From positions 18,226,687 through 18,290,686 of the forward strand of contig OZ026522.1 in NCBI GenBank assembly GCA_964019695.1: a DNA stretch of 64,000 bases, written 5' to 3'. The first letter of the stretch is position 1. Every line of letters begins with the position of its first letter. Origin of the DNA: Loripinus fragilis. Its lineage: Eukaryota; Mollusca; Bivalvia; Lucinida; Lucinidae. The position numbers were made by a program, and so were the translations under genes. The notes beneath the pieces were generated by a model that did not search any database, was not told the DNA's origin, and saw nothing but the letters and a program-made list of their open reading frames with translations. Shown here piece by piece: positions 32,023-43,271 of the stretch.

Positions 32023-33821
32023 GAGCAGCTTATAGACCCCCTCTCCCAGGGAGAATTTTGTACACTATGATTTCCTCAAACTACTCTATATATGACGCAA
32101 AATGACACACGTTAGCCGTCTGGTAGTTGGTACCGTATTACAGCCATGTTAACTATGTTACCCTGTAACAGCTTCCAAGCCTCTTGTGCAAATAAAAACC
32201 AAACATAAATCTTATTTATCAACATGCTGATGGCCTTAAAATCACTTAATTAAATGCAACAAACAGCTAGTATGCATCAAAACAACTTAAGTTCATTATA
32301 TTGCAGTTATAAACGTAACTTACTTTCAAATATATTACTATTTAGTGTTGTGCTATCACCAGACCATGAACTGCCAAAGTATATCTGAGGGGGAGGGGGG
32401 GGGGGGGTTATGCACTATAATTTACTAAAGTCAAAGTACATATGCCACAAAATAATGCAGATTACCTATTTATGGGTTATCCTGCAAAAGTTGAATATGT
32501 TACCCTGAAATATTAGGTAATCATATAGTATATATATCAAACTGTTTCTTATTCTTACATACAATATTATCTTGTAATTGAAATAAAATGACTAGCAGTA
32601 GAAGTTTAACACATTTAAGCACAATTTATTACTGTTACATACGTTAAATTTCTTCAATACATTATTTTAATGCAATATTATAATTATATGAGGTTGACAT
32701 GCTAGTGGATGTAGATTATTGCCATTTGAGGGCTCAATTAAATGAGAGAAACAATAAATATTGATTTTTATCATTAAATTTAAGAGAGACTAAACTCCGA
32801 AAAAGTATGGGTGATTAAAAGGAAGAAACTTCAACTCAAAGCACATAAAATGCCATTTCAATAAAGAGTGTTTTATCGAATATATGTAAACATCACTTTC
32901 AGAAAATGCTTAATTCAATGATCAAATTATGTTTTTTAAATGCTCAAATAATATCACTTATTTGTCCTACACTTATATATGTTTAATTATTTTTATACAT
33001 AAAATGATACATTGTGTATGCAAGACCTTTTTCCTCCCTGTCTACAGTTCAATTTCGATGAAACATGATATTAAGCATGTAGTAGTTTAGTAAGGTATAT
33101 TGACCATTATGTATGCCCACAAAATTTATATATAGCTTATCACTGATTGATTACAACAACTATATTGATAGCAATGAAGGAAGAAAGCTACCTTTAATTT
33201 CTAAAATTGTATGCCATTTCAGCATGGGCAAAATCGAGAAATGAATAATAAAAACATGTGTTTATTCTTTGAACAGAAATTAAAGGTTTTTTTTTTTTAA
33301 ATCATAGTGATTTCTGACCCATATATGGCACCACCATACCAAACCTGTGGTTATATTCCATATAAACTTGAATCCCTCTATTTCTAAAGCATGTCCTGTA
33401 TACACTTTATCTCAGTAACATGCATAACACACATATTTTAGGAGAATATAACACTTGTCACCTGTTTCATCTGATTATACAATTTTGTGAATCAATGAAA
33501 CATTACATCATAATTTTTGTTCTAAAGGTTTTTTGTTAGTCATATATTTAAAAGGGATAATACATAGAAAGCTCCCTTGCATTGTTAGTATTGTATTGTA
33601 GACATGACTAAATGAATGGACTTAAATAATTCATTGGTTATTTTGCTTTGAGTTATTTCTGTCAATTCTACTTAGTCTAACAGTGAAATTTTGTTCTATT
33701 CGTATTTGGCATGCCAAATGAAAATATGATCATGTTTACAAAATTTCATCCTTCTAATTATTTGTATAATTCAAATCAAGCTAAATAGATTATCACTAGT
33801 AGCGCAAATAATAAATCAAAT

Positions 33822-34006
33822 GAGCCAGCACATTTGATTGTGGTACTTATCACAGTTTCAAGAAATGAAGGCTAATGTTAACCTGTGTAAATGTGTAGAC
33901 TCACCAGAGACCAGAATAAAGACGGCTGGCTCCACTGTGTCAGCATGGACAATTAATGCTGGCTTTTGCTAATATGTGATAAGTACCAAAATCTCACATG
34001 CTGGTC
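33822..34006. mobile_element. MITE nested in the 4.86-kb element
   Basis: Ends GAGCCAGCACATTTGATTGT and, inverted, GACCAGCATGTGAGATTTTG, both running into GGTACTTATCACA. AAAT on both sides (33818-33821, 34007-34010) is the target duplication. Confidence 0.82.
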
Positions 34007-35844
34007 AAATCTTCATTTGAGCACTTTATATGCTACATTAAATAAGATCAGTAATTATTGTTTCCATCTAAATGCAATAATTTTCATACTTTTGCTACTG
34101 TCAAAGAACAAATTTGAGATATGATTTCAATATTTGGTATACTATATCATACACACACTGGTAACACATATGACAATATATACAGCGCAATATATCTGAT
34201 ATTTATGATATATTTTTCATTGTGAAAGAAATATGATTTCTATTGGAGATAATTGAGGAAAAAGACCCACGGAGATCAGAAATACATAGATACTTATCAA
34301 CAAAATCATGTATACTTTGTTAACATTGCATTTAAGTTTATCATGGTATCACTTTTGATAGTGACTTAGGGTGGCCTCTCAATACTATTTTTGTCAGAAC
34401 TGTTGAATTTTTTGTATGTGTCCTGATTCCAATCTCTGGTGTGTTTAAAACTCATCCTAATCGTTTAATATGCATATGAGGCTTTGCTATTGAGGACTCC
34501 TGCAACAATTTGGTCATGACACATTCTGTATAGTAGAAATTAGCATCAGCTGTTTTGACATTAATTTTTAAAACTAAGTAAGATCTCATGACAGCACTGT
34601 TTTATATGTTTTACGTTTCCATCCCACATGCTAAAAGAACATTGTTTAATCTATTTTAAATTAATTTGAATGTCAGCTGGCCAACTTTAGTCTGCCCTTA
34701 TTCTGGCTGATAAAGTCTTATAAATTTAAATTGGTATCGTACGTAACAACTGGCCTGATCGGTGGATATGATCCTATGACATGCGATCATTGTCACAGAC
34801 CCATCGTTTAAAAAACACTTATTTTTCCCATTTTCACAGAACTATTTATTCTTTGTTAATCATTTACTTATTTATATAAAGTTTACATTGCTTGGGCAAA
34901 TGATAAGAAATATTATGTTGATTTCATTAACATTTTATTCACCAAACAGTGAAAGCTATGCTGAAGATAACAACGTCAATTTAAAAGCTAAAAATAAAGT
35001 AATGTGTCACCATCTGCATGTGCAAATAAGATGTCAGTATAAATTTTATTTGGAGACAAATTCTTTTAACAATTTCTGATTACATTCACTAATAATGCAT
35101 AGTATCTAATATAACACATATCAAATTGTATTGTACAAACTTATATATGTTTTTTTCTATCTGGATTGTTAGCACACACTTCTGTATGCTACCACTTCCA
35201 AACACAACATCTAGTTTAAAAGCAGTTCTTATTACTGTAGATGAGCATACATATACAAGGAATCTTGTTACTGACTATACTCATATAATATGAACAACAG
35301 TTAACTGGTTGCTTTAAAATGATTTGGTTGCTGTTAAATAAGAAATTGAATTAAACTTAGTACCAACCGTCTTCAGATAAGTATTAAAAAATCTAAATCC
35401 ACCTAATATTACCATTTCAGACTCAATTTATACTGTCTTTGACATCATTTTTGACACACATAGTACCTTATGATATATTTAATATGTTAATATACGTTAC
35501 TTAAACAGTTTTGAAAAAACGTGGGAATATATATTTTATTCATTTATCACTTGAGAGCTCTAATATTCTTTTTTAATGAAGTTTAAAAGCTATTAATTTT
35601 GCCAAATTGGTATTTTTTTTAAAAGTTCAAAAATATTTTATTTCATGAAAGAAAATATGCTTTGACAATTTGATATAGCCTCTTAATATGAACAAATAAA
35701 TTACATTTCAGACAAATTACTATCTTTATATCTATTAATCACACACAAATTTTTTTTTGAAATAAATTAAACTACCCTATGGTGTATCATTTCAGGTATT
35801 AGTCAATATATTGAACGCCTTGAAGTTAATGTAACATACATAAC

Positions 35845-36201
35845 ATATTGCCAATTCTAATGCACTTGCTTTTGTAACGCGAAATCTGATTGGATAACGT
35901 CAAAAATTGGCGACAGTATATCCTGCGATATACTGTCGGAAATAGTTTGACGTCATTAATTATGTCACATATTGTTGGATGACGTTCGCCTTTATGCGGC
36001 TTGTAACGCTCCAATTTGAGACGAAACTGTTAAAATGCATTAGAATGGGATAATCATATTCAAAATTTTCATTTATTGAGGTATATCGTCGGATATACGT
36101 TGTTTTACGGCTCCGCTAGCGCGCCGCCATAAAACTAAATTTCTGACCATATATCCAACAATAAACCTCTCCAAATGAAAATTTTGAATACAGTTATCCC
36201 C
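35845..36201. mobile_element. Composite palindromic element(s)
   Basis: Two abutting inverted repeats. 35849-36050: CCAATTCTAATGCA / TGCATTAGAATGGG, with inner GACAGTATAT-CCTGCG-ATATACTGTC. 36046-36201: GGGATAATCATATTCAAAAT and its inverted partner, with GAGGTATATCGTCGGATATA inside and a GCTCCGCTAGCGCGCCGCC centre. They overlap at GGGATAA. One complex element or two adjacent ones. Confidence 0.65.
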
Positions 36202-36878
36202 TTATTAAATATCAAAATTATATTTTACACTAGAAACAATGTTAAATATCCCCTTTCAGTCTTGCTTATCAATAGAATGCGCATATATGGTGTTTAAAAG
36301 CATTCTGATAGGATTGCATGCTGTATTTTAAAGTGAAAAGATTCTTACCTTACATAACATTTTCTTTAGGGTTGTCATATTTAACAGTTTATAACTTTTA
36401 GAGTTTTTGTGATAGAAGCCAGCTGTTTGCAGCTTTAGAATGGTCAGTAAATTGTCTTTTAGAAACATGTTCTTTTAATCAAAAATATTTATTGAGAAAA
36501 TTATCAAATGAAACTTTTTAACAAAATTTCAATGATTTTATAGGGTGTAGTAGAAAATGTAACGTTATTGACACCATAAAGGGCCTTAGTAACTTTGACA
36601 AAAATCAATATCTGCAGTGAATTAACTGTTCTTGTATACGACATGACTATTTTACCAATTTGAATTGTTAAAGTACTACCTTAACAGCCCTAATTACATA
36701 CTTTTGATTTTTTTTTCTCAACAAATGAAGGGTAACGCAATTAACACGCTAATTCATCCAAACACCCCAGCCCACAGAGGGCTAACATGTTTCAAAAAGC
36801 TCGTGAGATGATACGCTTTATGAAAACCATGGTCTACAAAATTCCCCCCTGGGAGAGCAAACCCCTTAATAGCTGCTC

Positions 36879-37140
36879 TATACAATTTTATTAAAATATC
36901 AAGTTTCTTTGAATTTTTGAGTCTGAAGTTTTGCTCTTGCAGCTGTATATCATTGATACGTTGCTTAATGGATAGTTTGTTGAGCAAATTAGAATTTGGG
37001 GTGTAAGAGAGATATGAAAAACCTAGAGTGTTAAATACACTACCCATTTGAATAAACCAACTGTTGTGAGACCTAGTTACGTTGACTATCTTAGAATCTA
37101 GACTGTTTGAGGGCAACCAGAAATGTTGCCAGTGGTTGTA
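36879..37140 (-). pseudogene. LINE ORF2 remnant, upstream half
   Basis: The minus-strand frame from 37116 encodes a post-RT stretch typical of LINE ORF2: SWFIQMGSVFNTLGFSYL, then IKQRINDIQLQ and KKLDILIKLY. It ends at 36880. Codons after that (down to 36754) are read from the inserted TIR element and are not LINE. The frame resumes at 32022. 5' end near 37140, so the LINE was truncated on insertion. Confidence 0.75.
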
Positions 37141-37189
37141 GGCATTGGCCCAGATAAGGAATTTTTATTTGCGTAAAATTTAAATTATT

Positions 37190-39545
37190 TTCTTAGTCAT
37201 TAATTTAAACATGTGTTTTGGGTGCTCAAAAGAAGCGTCTCATTGAGATACATGTCTTTCTGCCTGTGGTCAGATATGTAAATCTTCTAATTTGTATATT
37301 TATGAATATTAATGAAAACCTTAAAATGAATTAAAATCATAAAAAAATATAATTAAACATGTATTTCAGCCCAAAAAACATCTTTAAACCACCAATGTTA
37401 CAAGTTTTTCTTTTCATATAATCAGTGGTACAATTTGATAAGGTCTTTCATCCAGTGGTCCTATATGAATTTTTTTTCATTTGCATATTCATGAATATTA
37501 ATGAAATCTTAAAAATGAGGGCAACCCATGGGTAAACTGCAGTATGCAAGAGGGTAATCAGACCTAAATTGAACACATAGGACATTTTATTATTGGTGTA
37601 AATTTGTTCAATGGGACCACTTAAATGCAAAAATATTGTCCTCAAAAATGAATGCTCTTTGGTTATATGAATTTTCATGGTTTCCATGGCTACCCATTAT
37701 GCGACTTTTAAGAATGGAGGTATACGTATATAAGATCATATCTCAACAGCATCTCATCCTAGATTACTAAGCATGGTACCAAACTAATCCCTGACATAGC
37801 AGTTGAATTTAGTAGTTAGATATGCAAATTATCAAATATTCATGTTCATGAATAGTAATGAAAATTTAGAAATGAGAGATAAAATCTCAGAAAAAATTAA
37901 GGGGTGTACATAGAAAAATTACCAATATCCCAGCTGCTATGAGTTCTAGTGTATAAAACTTGGTGCCAAATCAAAACTTAGACATAATACTTTCACCTTA
38001 AGGTCAGCTATGAAAAATAATAAACATGAATAATTATGAATTTTAATTAAAACAGTAGAAATTAATGAAAAATCGCGGAAAAATCAAGGAGGTGTATCTA
38101 CAAATCTAATAATATCTCAATTGCTAAGTGCCCTAGAGTATCAAACTTGGTTTTAAATTAATGCTTAGACAAAAGTTTGTTTAACAAATGATCAAATCAT
38201 AAATGATCATATTATAATATTCATGAATATTGATGAAACCATGAGCATTTTGTGAAAAAAATACTTGAAAATTAAGGGATATACCTACAAAATTACTCAT
38301 ATTTACAGTTTATAGCCCTTAAGTAGCAAACATTGTGCCAACTTATTGCTATGACACAGCCCTTTTATCACAACGGTAATATTTGCCAGTTGTCTCATTT
38401 ACATATTCATGAAATTTAATATAAACATTAGAATAAAGAGAAAAATCGCCAAAAATAAAGGGGTATACCTATAACGTTACCAATATATTGCCTTAGAGCA
38501 GCAAACATTATACTTAATTTATGTCTATGCATAATAGTTTTACCTAGTGGGAAGATATAAGAATAATCTCATTTGTATAAGATCAATATATATAAAGACT
38601 TTTAAAATACAAGAAAAATGTATGCACATTGATACCAGTGTACCTACAAAATAATTCATATCTCAGCTGCTATAAATCTTATACTTTTTTTTTTACTTTT
38701 ACTCTTAAAATTTCAAGATTATGCTGTTTTGTATGATACCAAGTTTGCTACTATAGAGCAATTGAAAGCTAAGCTATGAATCATTTTGAAGGTATACCCC
38801 CTTAATTTTCCTCTTTTCTTCTCTAATTTCTCATGTTTTCATCAAAATTCTTGAGAAATTAAATTTAATGTGTTATAAATTGGATCATTTTGGTTAAATG
38901 CTGTGTCTAAGCAATAATTTAAAATCAGGTTTGGCACTATAGGGCATTTAACAACTGAGATATGAGTAATTTTGGAAGTGCATCCCCTTGATTTTTCGCA
39001 ATTTTTCTCACTCATTTCTTCTGTTTTCATTAAAATTCATGAATATTCGTGATAAATATTTTTCATATTATACCTTATGGTAAAAATGCAATGTCTAAGC
39101 ATTATATTGACACTAGGTTTGATACACTAGGACACATGGTAGGTGAAACATTGGTAATTTTATATGTACTTCCCTTATTATTTTAAGATATTTTGTCTCA
39201 TTACTAAAGTTTTCATTAATATTCATGAATATGCAAATGAGATAATTTTCATAGAGGACCACTGGATGAAAGAACTTATCAAATTGAGTCACTGGCGATA
39301 TACAAACGGGCAACAATGGTGGTTTGATGATGTTTTTGTGCTGAAATATGTTCATTTATGTTTTTTTCGTGACTTTACTTCATTTTTTTAGGTTTTCATT
39401 AATATTCATAAATATGAAAATTAGATGATCTGCAATAAACTGACCATAGGAAGAAAAACATGCATCTTAGCTTTAATTTGACACCAATTTAAGCGCTCTA
39501 GCTTAAGTAGAACCCTAGATATGATTGAATTTTTAGGCCTACCCC
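37190..39545. repeat. Degenerate ~190-bp repeats with a strand switch near 38,690
   Basis: The motif CATATTCATGAATATTAATG followed by AAAATTAAGGGGTATACCTA and ATTACCAATATCTCAGCTGC recurs in plus orientation near 37300, 37486, 37850, 38030, 38220 and 38407. After about 38690 the same unit appears reverse-complemented (near 38836, 39028, 39215 and 39399). The outer parts also pair: TCTTTCATCCAGTGGTCCT at 37444 and its complement at 39255; TTTCCATGGCTACC at 37680 and a partner near 39575. Overall a 2.3-kb inverted repeat of decayed tandem units. Non-coding. Confidence 0.7.
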
Positions 39546-39654
39546 CCATTCTCGATAATCATATTAGCGGTTGTTATGGAAACCGTGCATTTTCACGTAG
39601 CACATACCAAAATGTTTTGAGGAGAACTTTGCAACAATGACAATATTGGGATGA

Positions 39655-41515
39655 AATCAGCAGCTGGACTGCCACCCCTTTTGGTATAAACTGTTTTGCT
39701 AAAACAATATGAGGCAAACATTTTCCAGTGATAAATCCGTAATATTTAACCTTTAATAGTCGGGGAACCAAAGTCGCGTATCGTGCAAAAACACACATTT
39801 TTTGCACCCGAAAGGTATACGGCTGGAATTTTGTATACTAATAGTCTAGATAGTGCTTGATATGAAACCACTGTATAGCAATGCGACCAGAATTGCATTT
39901 TGCGGAAAAATGCATTTTTGTATGCCACATAGGTCATGATAAGCAATCTTTCATAGCATAGATATGGTGATGTTTCCCTCATCAATAAGTTAAAGGGCGT
40001 GCTTTTGGTCTTCAAAAGAACCGTCTCATTTAATAGGTCCATTTAAGTACCAACAACATATGTTTTGGTTGAGAAATAACAAAACTAATTTTCCATTACG
40101 CACTCTTATCTGAAGGATTGGTATGAGAAGCCGTTTGACTGTTCGATAATACAATAATACACTATCAAGAGCATTTAAAAGTATGGGCAGTCATTTGTGC
40201 ACCAAAATAATCTTCTTAGGGACATTTTTGTCTTTGCAAGTGCTATGCGGTTACATTTCTGCATCTCAGACAGGTTTTCCATGGTGATATGATTATAGTT
40301 ATACGAGTTTTTTCATATTTATTTTACCACTGTTAAATGAAATTATTGTTTTCAGTAGATAAAAGTTCCCTTGGTCCCTACGATGACCCTCTGTTTCAAA
40401 GCTGCTGTAAATATGGATGATAAACACCCTTTAAACCTTGATAAATTTCATTTATGTGTTAAACTGTTCTTAAGTTGTCCTGGTATGTTACTACGTACCC
40501 GCTGGCATGAACTAAATTACTAAGTATCAAATTATCGTGGTTTCATATTTTTACTTTTCAGCTACCTTTTCTAGTTTGCCATAGAAAATAAAATAAATTG
40601 TCTTAAATTATGTCCCAAACGTCTGTCTAACTGTATGCAGTGTTTAAACACATTTAATTTAAAATTTATTTATTTATGTAAAAAATATGCAATTCAAACC
40701 ACTTCAGCGGGAGGACAAAAGTGAATAAGTAAGCACACATTTTTTACGAGATATGCTTCCAAGCCATATATAAATAATTATCAAATACATTTTGGGGCAA
40801 TAAATGCAGTTTTAATGAGATTTGAAGAAAAGAAATCTATAAATTTTATTTCGAAATGGGGGTGCCTTAATCTACATGCTTTAAAAATCAATAAGCAGTA
40901 TTCTTAGATGATCACCACTGCTTCTCAGGTCTACGCCGATGTTGTATTATTATATTAACCCAATATTTTTCAATCCTGAACTTTTTAGATAAAAATATAT
41001 AACATTTTGAAAAATAATATTTTGACATGTTCTTGCTGGGCTTCCGTAAAAAGTTGACTGCTCTGGCGTTATGCAAGTCGATCGAGTCTGCTATACAGCG
41101 GTTTCAGATACACCATAGAATTACCTTTGCAACCATACAAAATCTAGCTGTATACCTTTCGGGTGCAAGGGTTAGCATTTTTTCTGCCTTGGTTCCCCGA
41201 CTATAATTATATAGCTGGCAGCTGAGCTGCCACGTTTACACTTATTTTCGTACTCAAACAATTTGAGGTGACTCATTTTACAGTGATACATCCTAAACAT
41301 TTCTACCTATTATTAGGTCGCAGCTGATCTGTCACCCCTTTTTGTATAATTTTTTTGTTAAACAAGATGAGGTAAAACATTTTCCAGTGATAAATCCTTT
41401 ACTCTTCTTCTTGACTGCCACCCTTTTTTGTATAAACTTACACTGATTTTCGTACTAAACAATGTGAGGTGAACATTTTCCAGCGATAAATGCTTAATAT
41501 TTCTACCTGTTGTTG
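39655..41515. repeat. ~110-bp degenerate direct repeats, four copies
   Basis: Copies at about 39655-39756, 41204-41320, 41321-41405 and 41406-41515 share CTGCCACCCCTTTTTGTATA, AACAATGTGAGGT and ACATTTTCCAGTGATAAATC. The first copy is separated from the rest by the TIR element 39759-41201. Confidence 0.65.
39759..41201. mobile_element. 1.44-kb TIR element, TA-flanked
   Basis: The left end GTCGGGGAACCAAAGTCGCG and the right end inverted GTCGGGGAACCAAGGCAGAA continue into TTGCACCCGAAAGGTATACG / TTGCACCCGAAAGGTATACA, about 65 bp in all. TA stands at both outer edges, as in Tc1/mariner-type insertion. No transposase frame; non-autonomous. Inserted between copies of the 110-bp repeat. Confidence 0.8.
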
Positions 41516-41531
41516 TTGTTGTTGTTGTTGC
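41511..41531. repeat. (TTG)7 microsatellite
   Basis: Short TTG run at the end of the 110-bp repeats. Confidence 0.85.
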
Positions 41532-41698
41532 TGTAATCTGGATCGTGACAATCGAATAAAACATAGCTTTTAAAGCAATTTTATGTTACACAAGGACCAG
41601 TTGCAATTCTGCTGTCACCAATTTATGAAAGGTGTTCTAGCGATAAGGCGTATATTTTCCCTAGTTGACATGATTACAAAACCTAAATTTTCAAATTG

Positions 41699-42292
41699 CT
41701 CTAATATTTTTAAAATTGGACTGTTTCGGTAGTAAAATATGCATATAAAGCATCCGGCAAAATAGGTTTCAAAGCGATCCATCATTTACAAAGCCGTGAA
41801 AACTTGCGCCTTCTACTCCCACCCCTCATTTTACGTCTTTAGACTGGGTGGCGTTTAGACGATAGTTTTAGTAAATCCTTTGCAGGTTTTCAAAAATTAA
41901 AAGTGTTAAAATATTATGGATATAAGTGCCCTTCATTTCCAAAACTTTGCGGTATTCCTTCTGCGCATGCGTACGAAATATACTTAAAATTGTGACGTTT
42001 GTCATTGAAAAGATGAAACTTGCATCTTTCAGTTTGTTTTTAGATGCTTTTCCCCCCTAGACCCAAGATGCCCTTTGGACAATTAAATGTCGCTATACAA
42101 ATATTGACATATGTAAATGGCGTCTTGGGTCTAGGGGGGGAAAGGGGTTGTATAAGCGAAAGAAGACATTAAATATCTGACAAAAATAAACCACTTTGTA
42201 AGATGGTCGTTTTTATTGTACATCAACTGTATAAATAGTTTTACTGTACATAGCGTGGTTCCCTGTTTAACGGTCTAGTTCCCATATATGTT
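41699..42292. repeat. ~826-bp flank repeat, copy 1 (right part)
   Basis: Matches 58530-59128: shared CACAAAGCCGTGAAAACTTG, TTCTACTCCCACCCCTCATT, GGTATTCCTTCTGC.CATGCG, TTGTACATCAACTGTATAAA. It contains an inner inverted pair CCCCCTAGACCCAAGATGCC / GGCGTCTTGGGTCTAGGGGG. It runs up to the left edge of the satellite. Confidence 0.85.
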
Positions 42293-42943
42293 AGGTAGCA
42301 AACCACTGATCGGATCAGCTGGGCCTGGGCAAATTTGATAATATAAGGGGGTACCCTTCAATTCTTGGCTCTAAATACACTTTGTTGTATTTTATACTGT
42401 CAAGTGCTGTTTCTGTGTGCCTGGGAATGTTTGAGCATCAATAAAAAGCATTTTTTGGCAACTGAAAATACTAAATGTGGCTATCCGGCTAAAATACGAA
42501 TGTGTGGCTCGGCCTGGAAATGCATCTGAATTCTACTTTCATTTTCATATACACAAACTCGAAGCTGATTATCAAAAAAACGAGGTGGGAGGCAGGTATT
42601 GAGTTGTAAATGTTGCACATGATCATGGAGATTTCTGCATGATTTAGCAAGATTTAAGTGGCTTGCTCGAGCACACTGTCCAGCAGGGGCATCCGATTTG
42701 GTACATTTTGTCGTAAAAATTGCCGTCGAAAAAGTGGGGTCCGAGAAGATTTCTATGCTATTGGCTCTCTTCTGTAAGATCAACTTTAGTGTTTTATTTC
42801 TCTAGAATCCACAAAAACATCTCTAATCTGATTTAGATTGAAGAGAATTGGCTTTTAAACTTGAAACTGGTCGCAATCAGAATTTATCTTAGTGCCCCCT
42901 CCGGCACGCTCTGGGGTCTCCGTTTGATGGTGGTTTGCTACCT
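42293..42943. mobile_element. Module A, reference copy (TIR-bounded)
   Basis: First copy. A 13-bp perfect inverted repeat bounds it; inside the array the inverted match extends through TTAA on each side (TTAAAGGTAGC / GCTACCTTTAA). That looks like a small TIR transposon at a TTAA site; at the array edges the flanks are instead GTT and TAC (TTA if the outer A/T is counted). The minus strand holds an open frame (42481-42783) of normal composition preceded by TTGATCTTACAG, which looks like a splice acceptor. It could be a captured exon; no protein family was recognised. This copy lacks one T near 42828. Confidence 0.7.
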
Positions 42944-43271
42944 TTAAGCACAAACAGTGATTTTCAAGTTTCCATTTCAGATGTAAATAAAGCAGGCTTT
43001 GCACACCTCGTCAGCTGTCCGCTAAGGATATAGCATGATTTTGATTCTTGTGCGCAAGTATTTTTCACAGGAGGGGAAATCGCACAGTTGGTGTCGGGGT
43101 AAAGAATTTGTGCCTGTGGCTCTTTTCGGAACAGGGTGATATTCTACAACAGCTGTCAAAAGGTCATAGAGTATTTCAGCCAACTTTCCTATACACTGTA
43201 TGTCTGCATAAGCTCCAAATTTGTGATTTTTTTCAAAAATTCTCAAATTAGGAGCAAAAAAGTTTTCTTAA
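42944..43271. repeat. Module B, reference copy
   Basis: Spacer module between A copies, from TTAAGCACAAACAGTG to AAAGTTTTCTTAA. The minus-strand open frame (43022-43246) has a LCDFPSCEKYLRT segment with two cysteines, opens without ATG, and was not recognised as any family. Module B is the part that is tandemly doubled at two positions. Confidence 0.75.

Larger units (their letters stand above)
32023..36878. mobile_element. 4.86-kb non-coding TIR element inside a LINE
   Basis: The left edge reads GAGCAGCTTATAGACCCCCT, then CTCTCCCAGGGAGAATTTTG. The right edge, inverted, reads GAGCAGCTATTAAGGGGTTT, then GCTCTCCCAGGGGGGAATTT. The match continues at about 60-70% identity for about 60 bp. A diverged copy of the left subterminal sequence recurs about 350 bp inside (near 32385). 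The interior is AT-rich with no reading frame above about 65 codons, so no transposase. Exact target duplication not resolved. It carries MITEs at 33822 and 35845. Confidence 0.7.

Noticed and set aside
36754..36878. C-terminal part of the 120-codon minus-strand frame
   Set aside because: Read-through into the inserted TIR element; only the portion above 36879 is LINE-derived.
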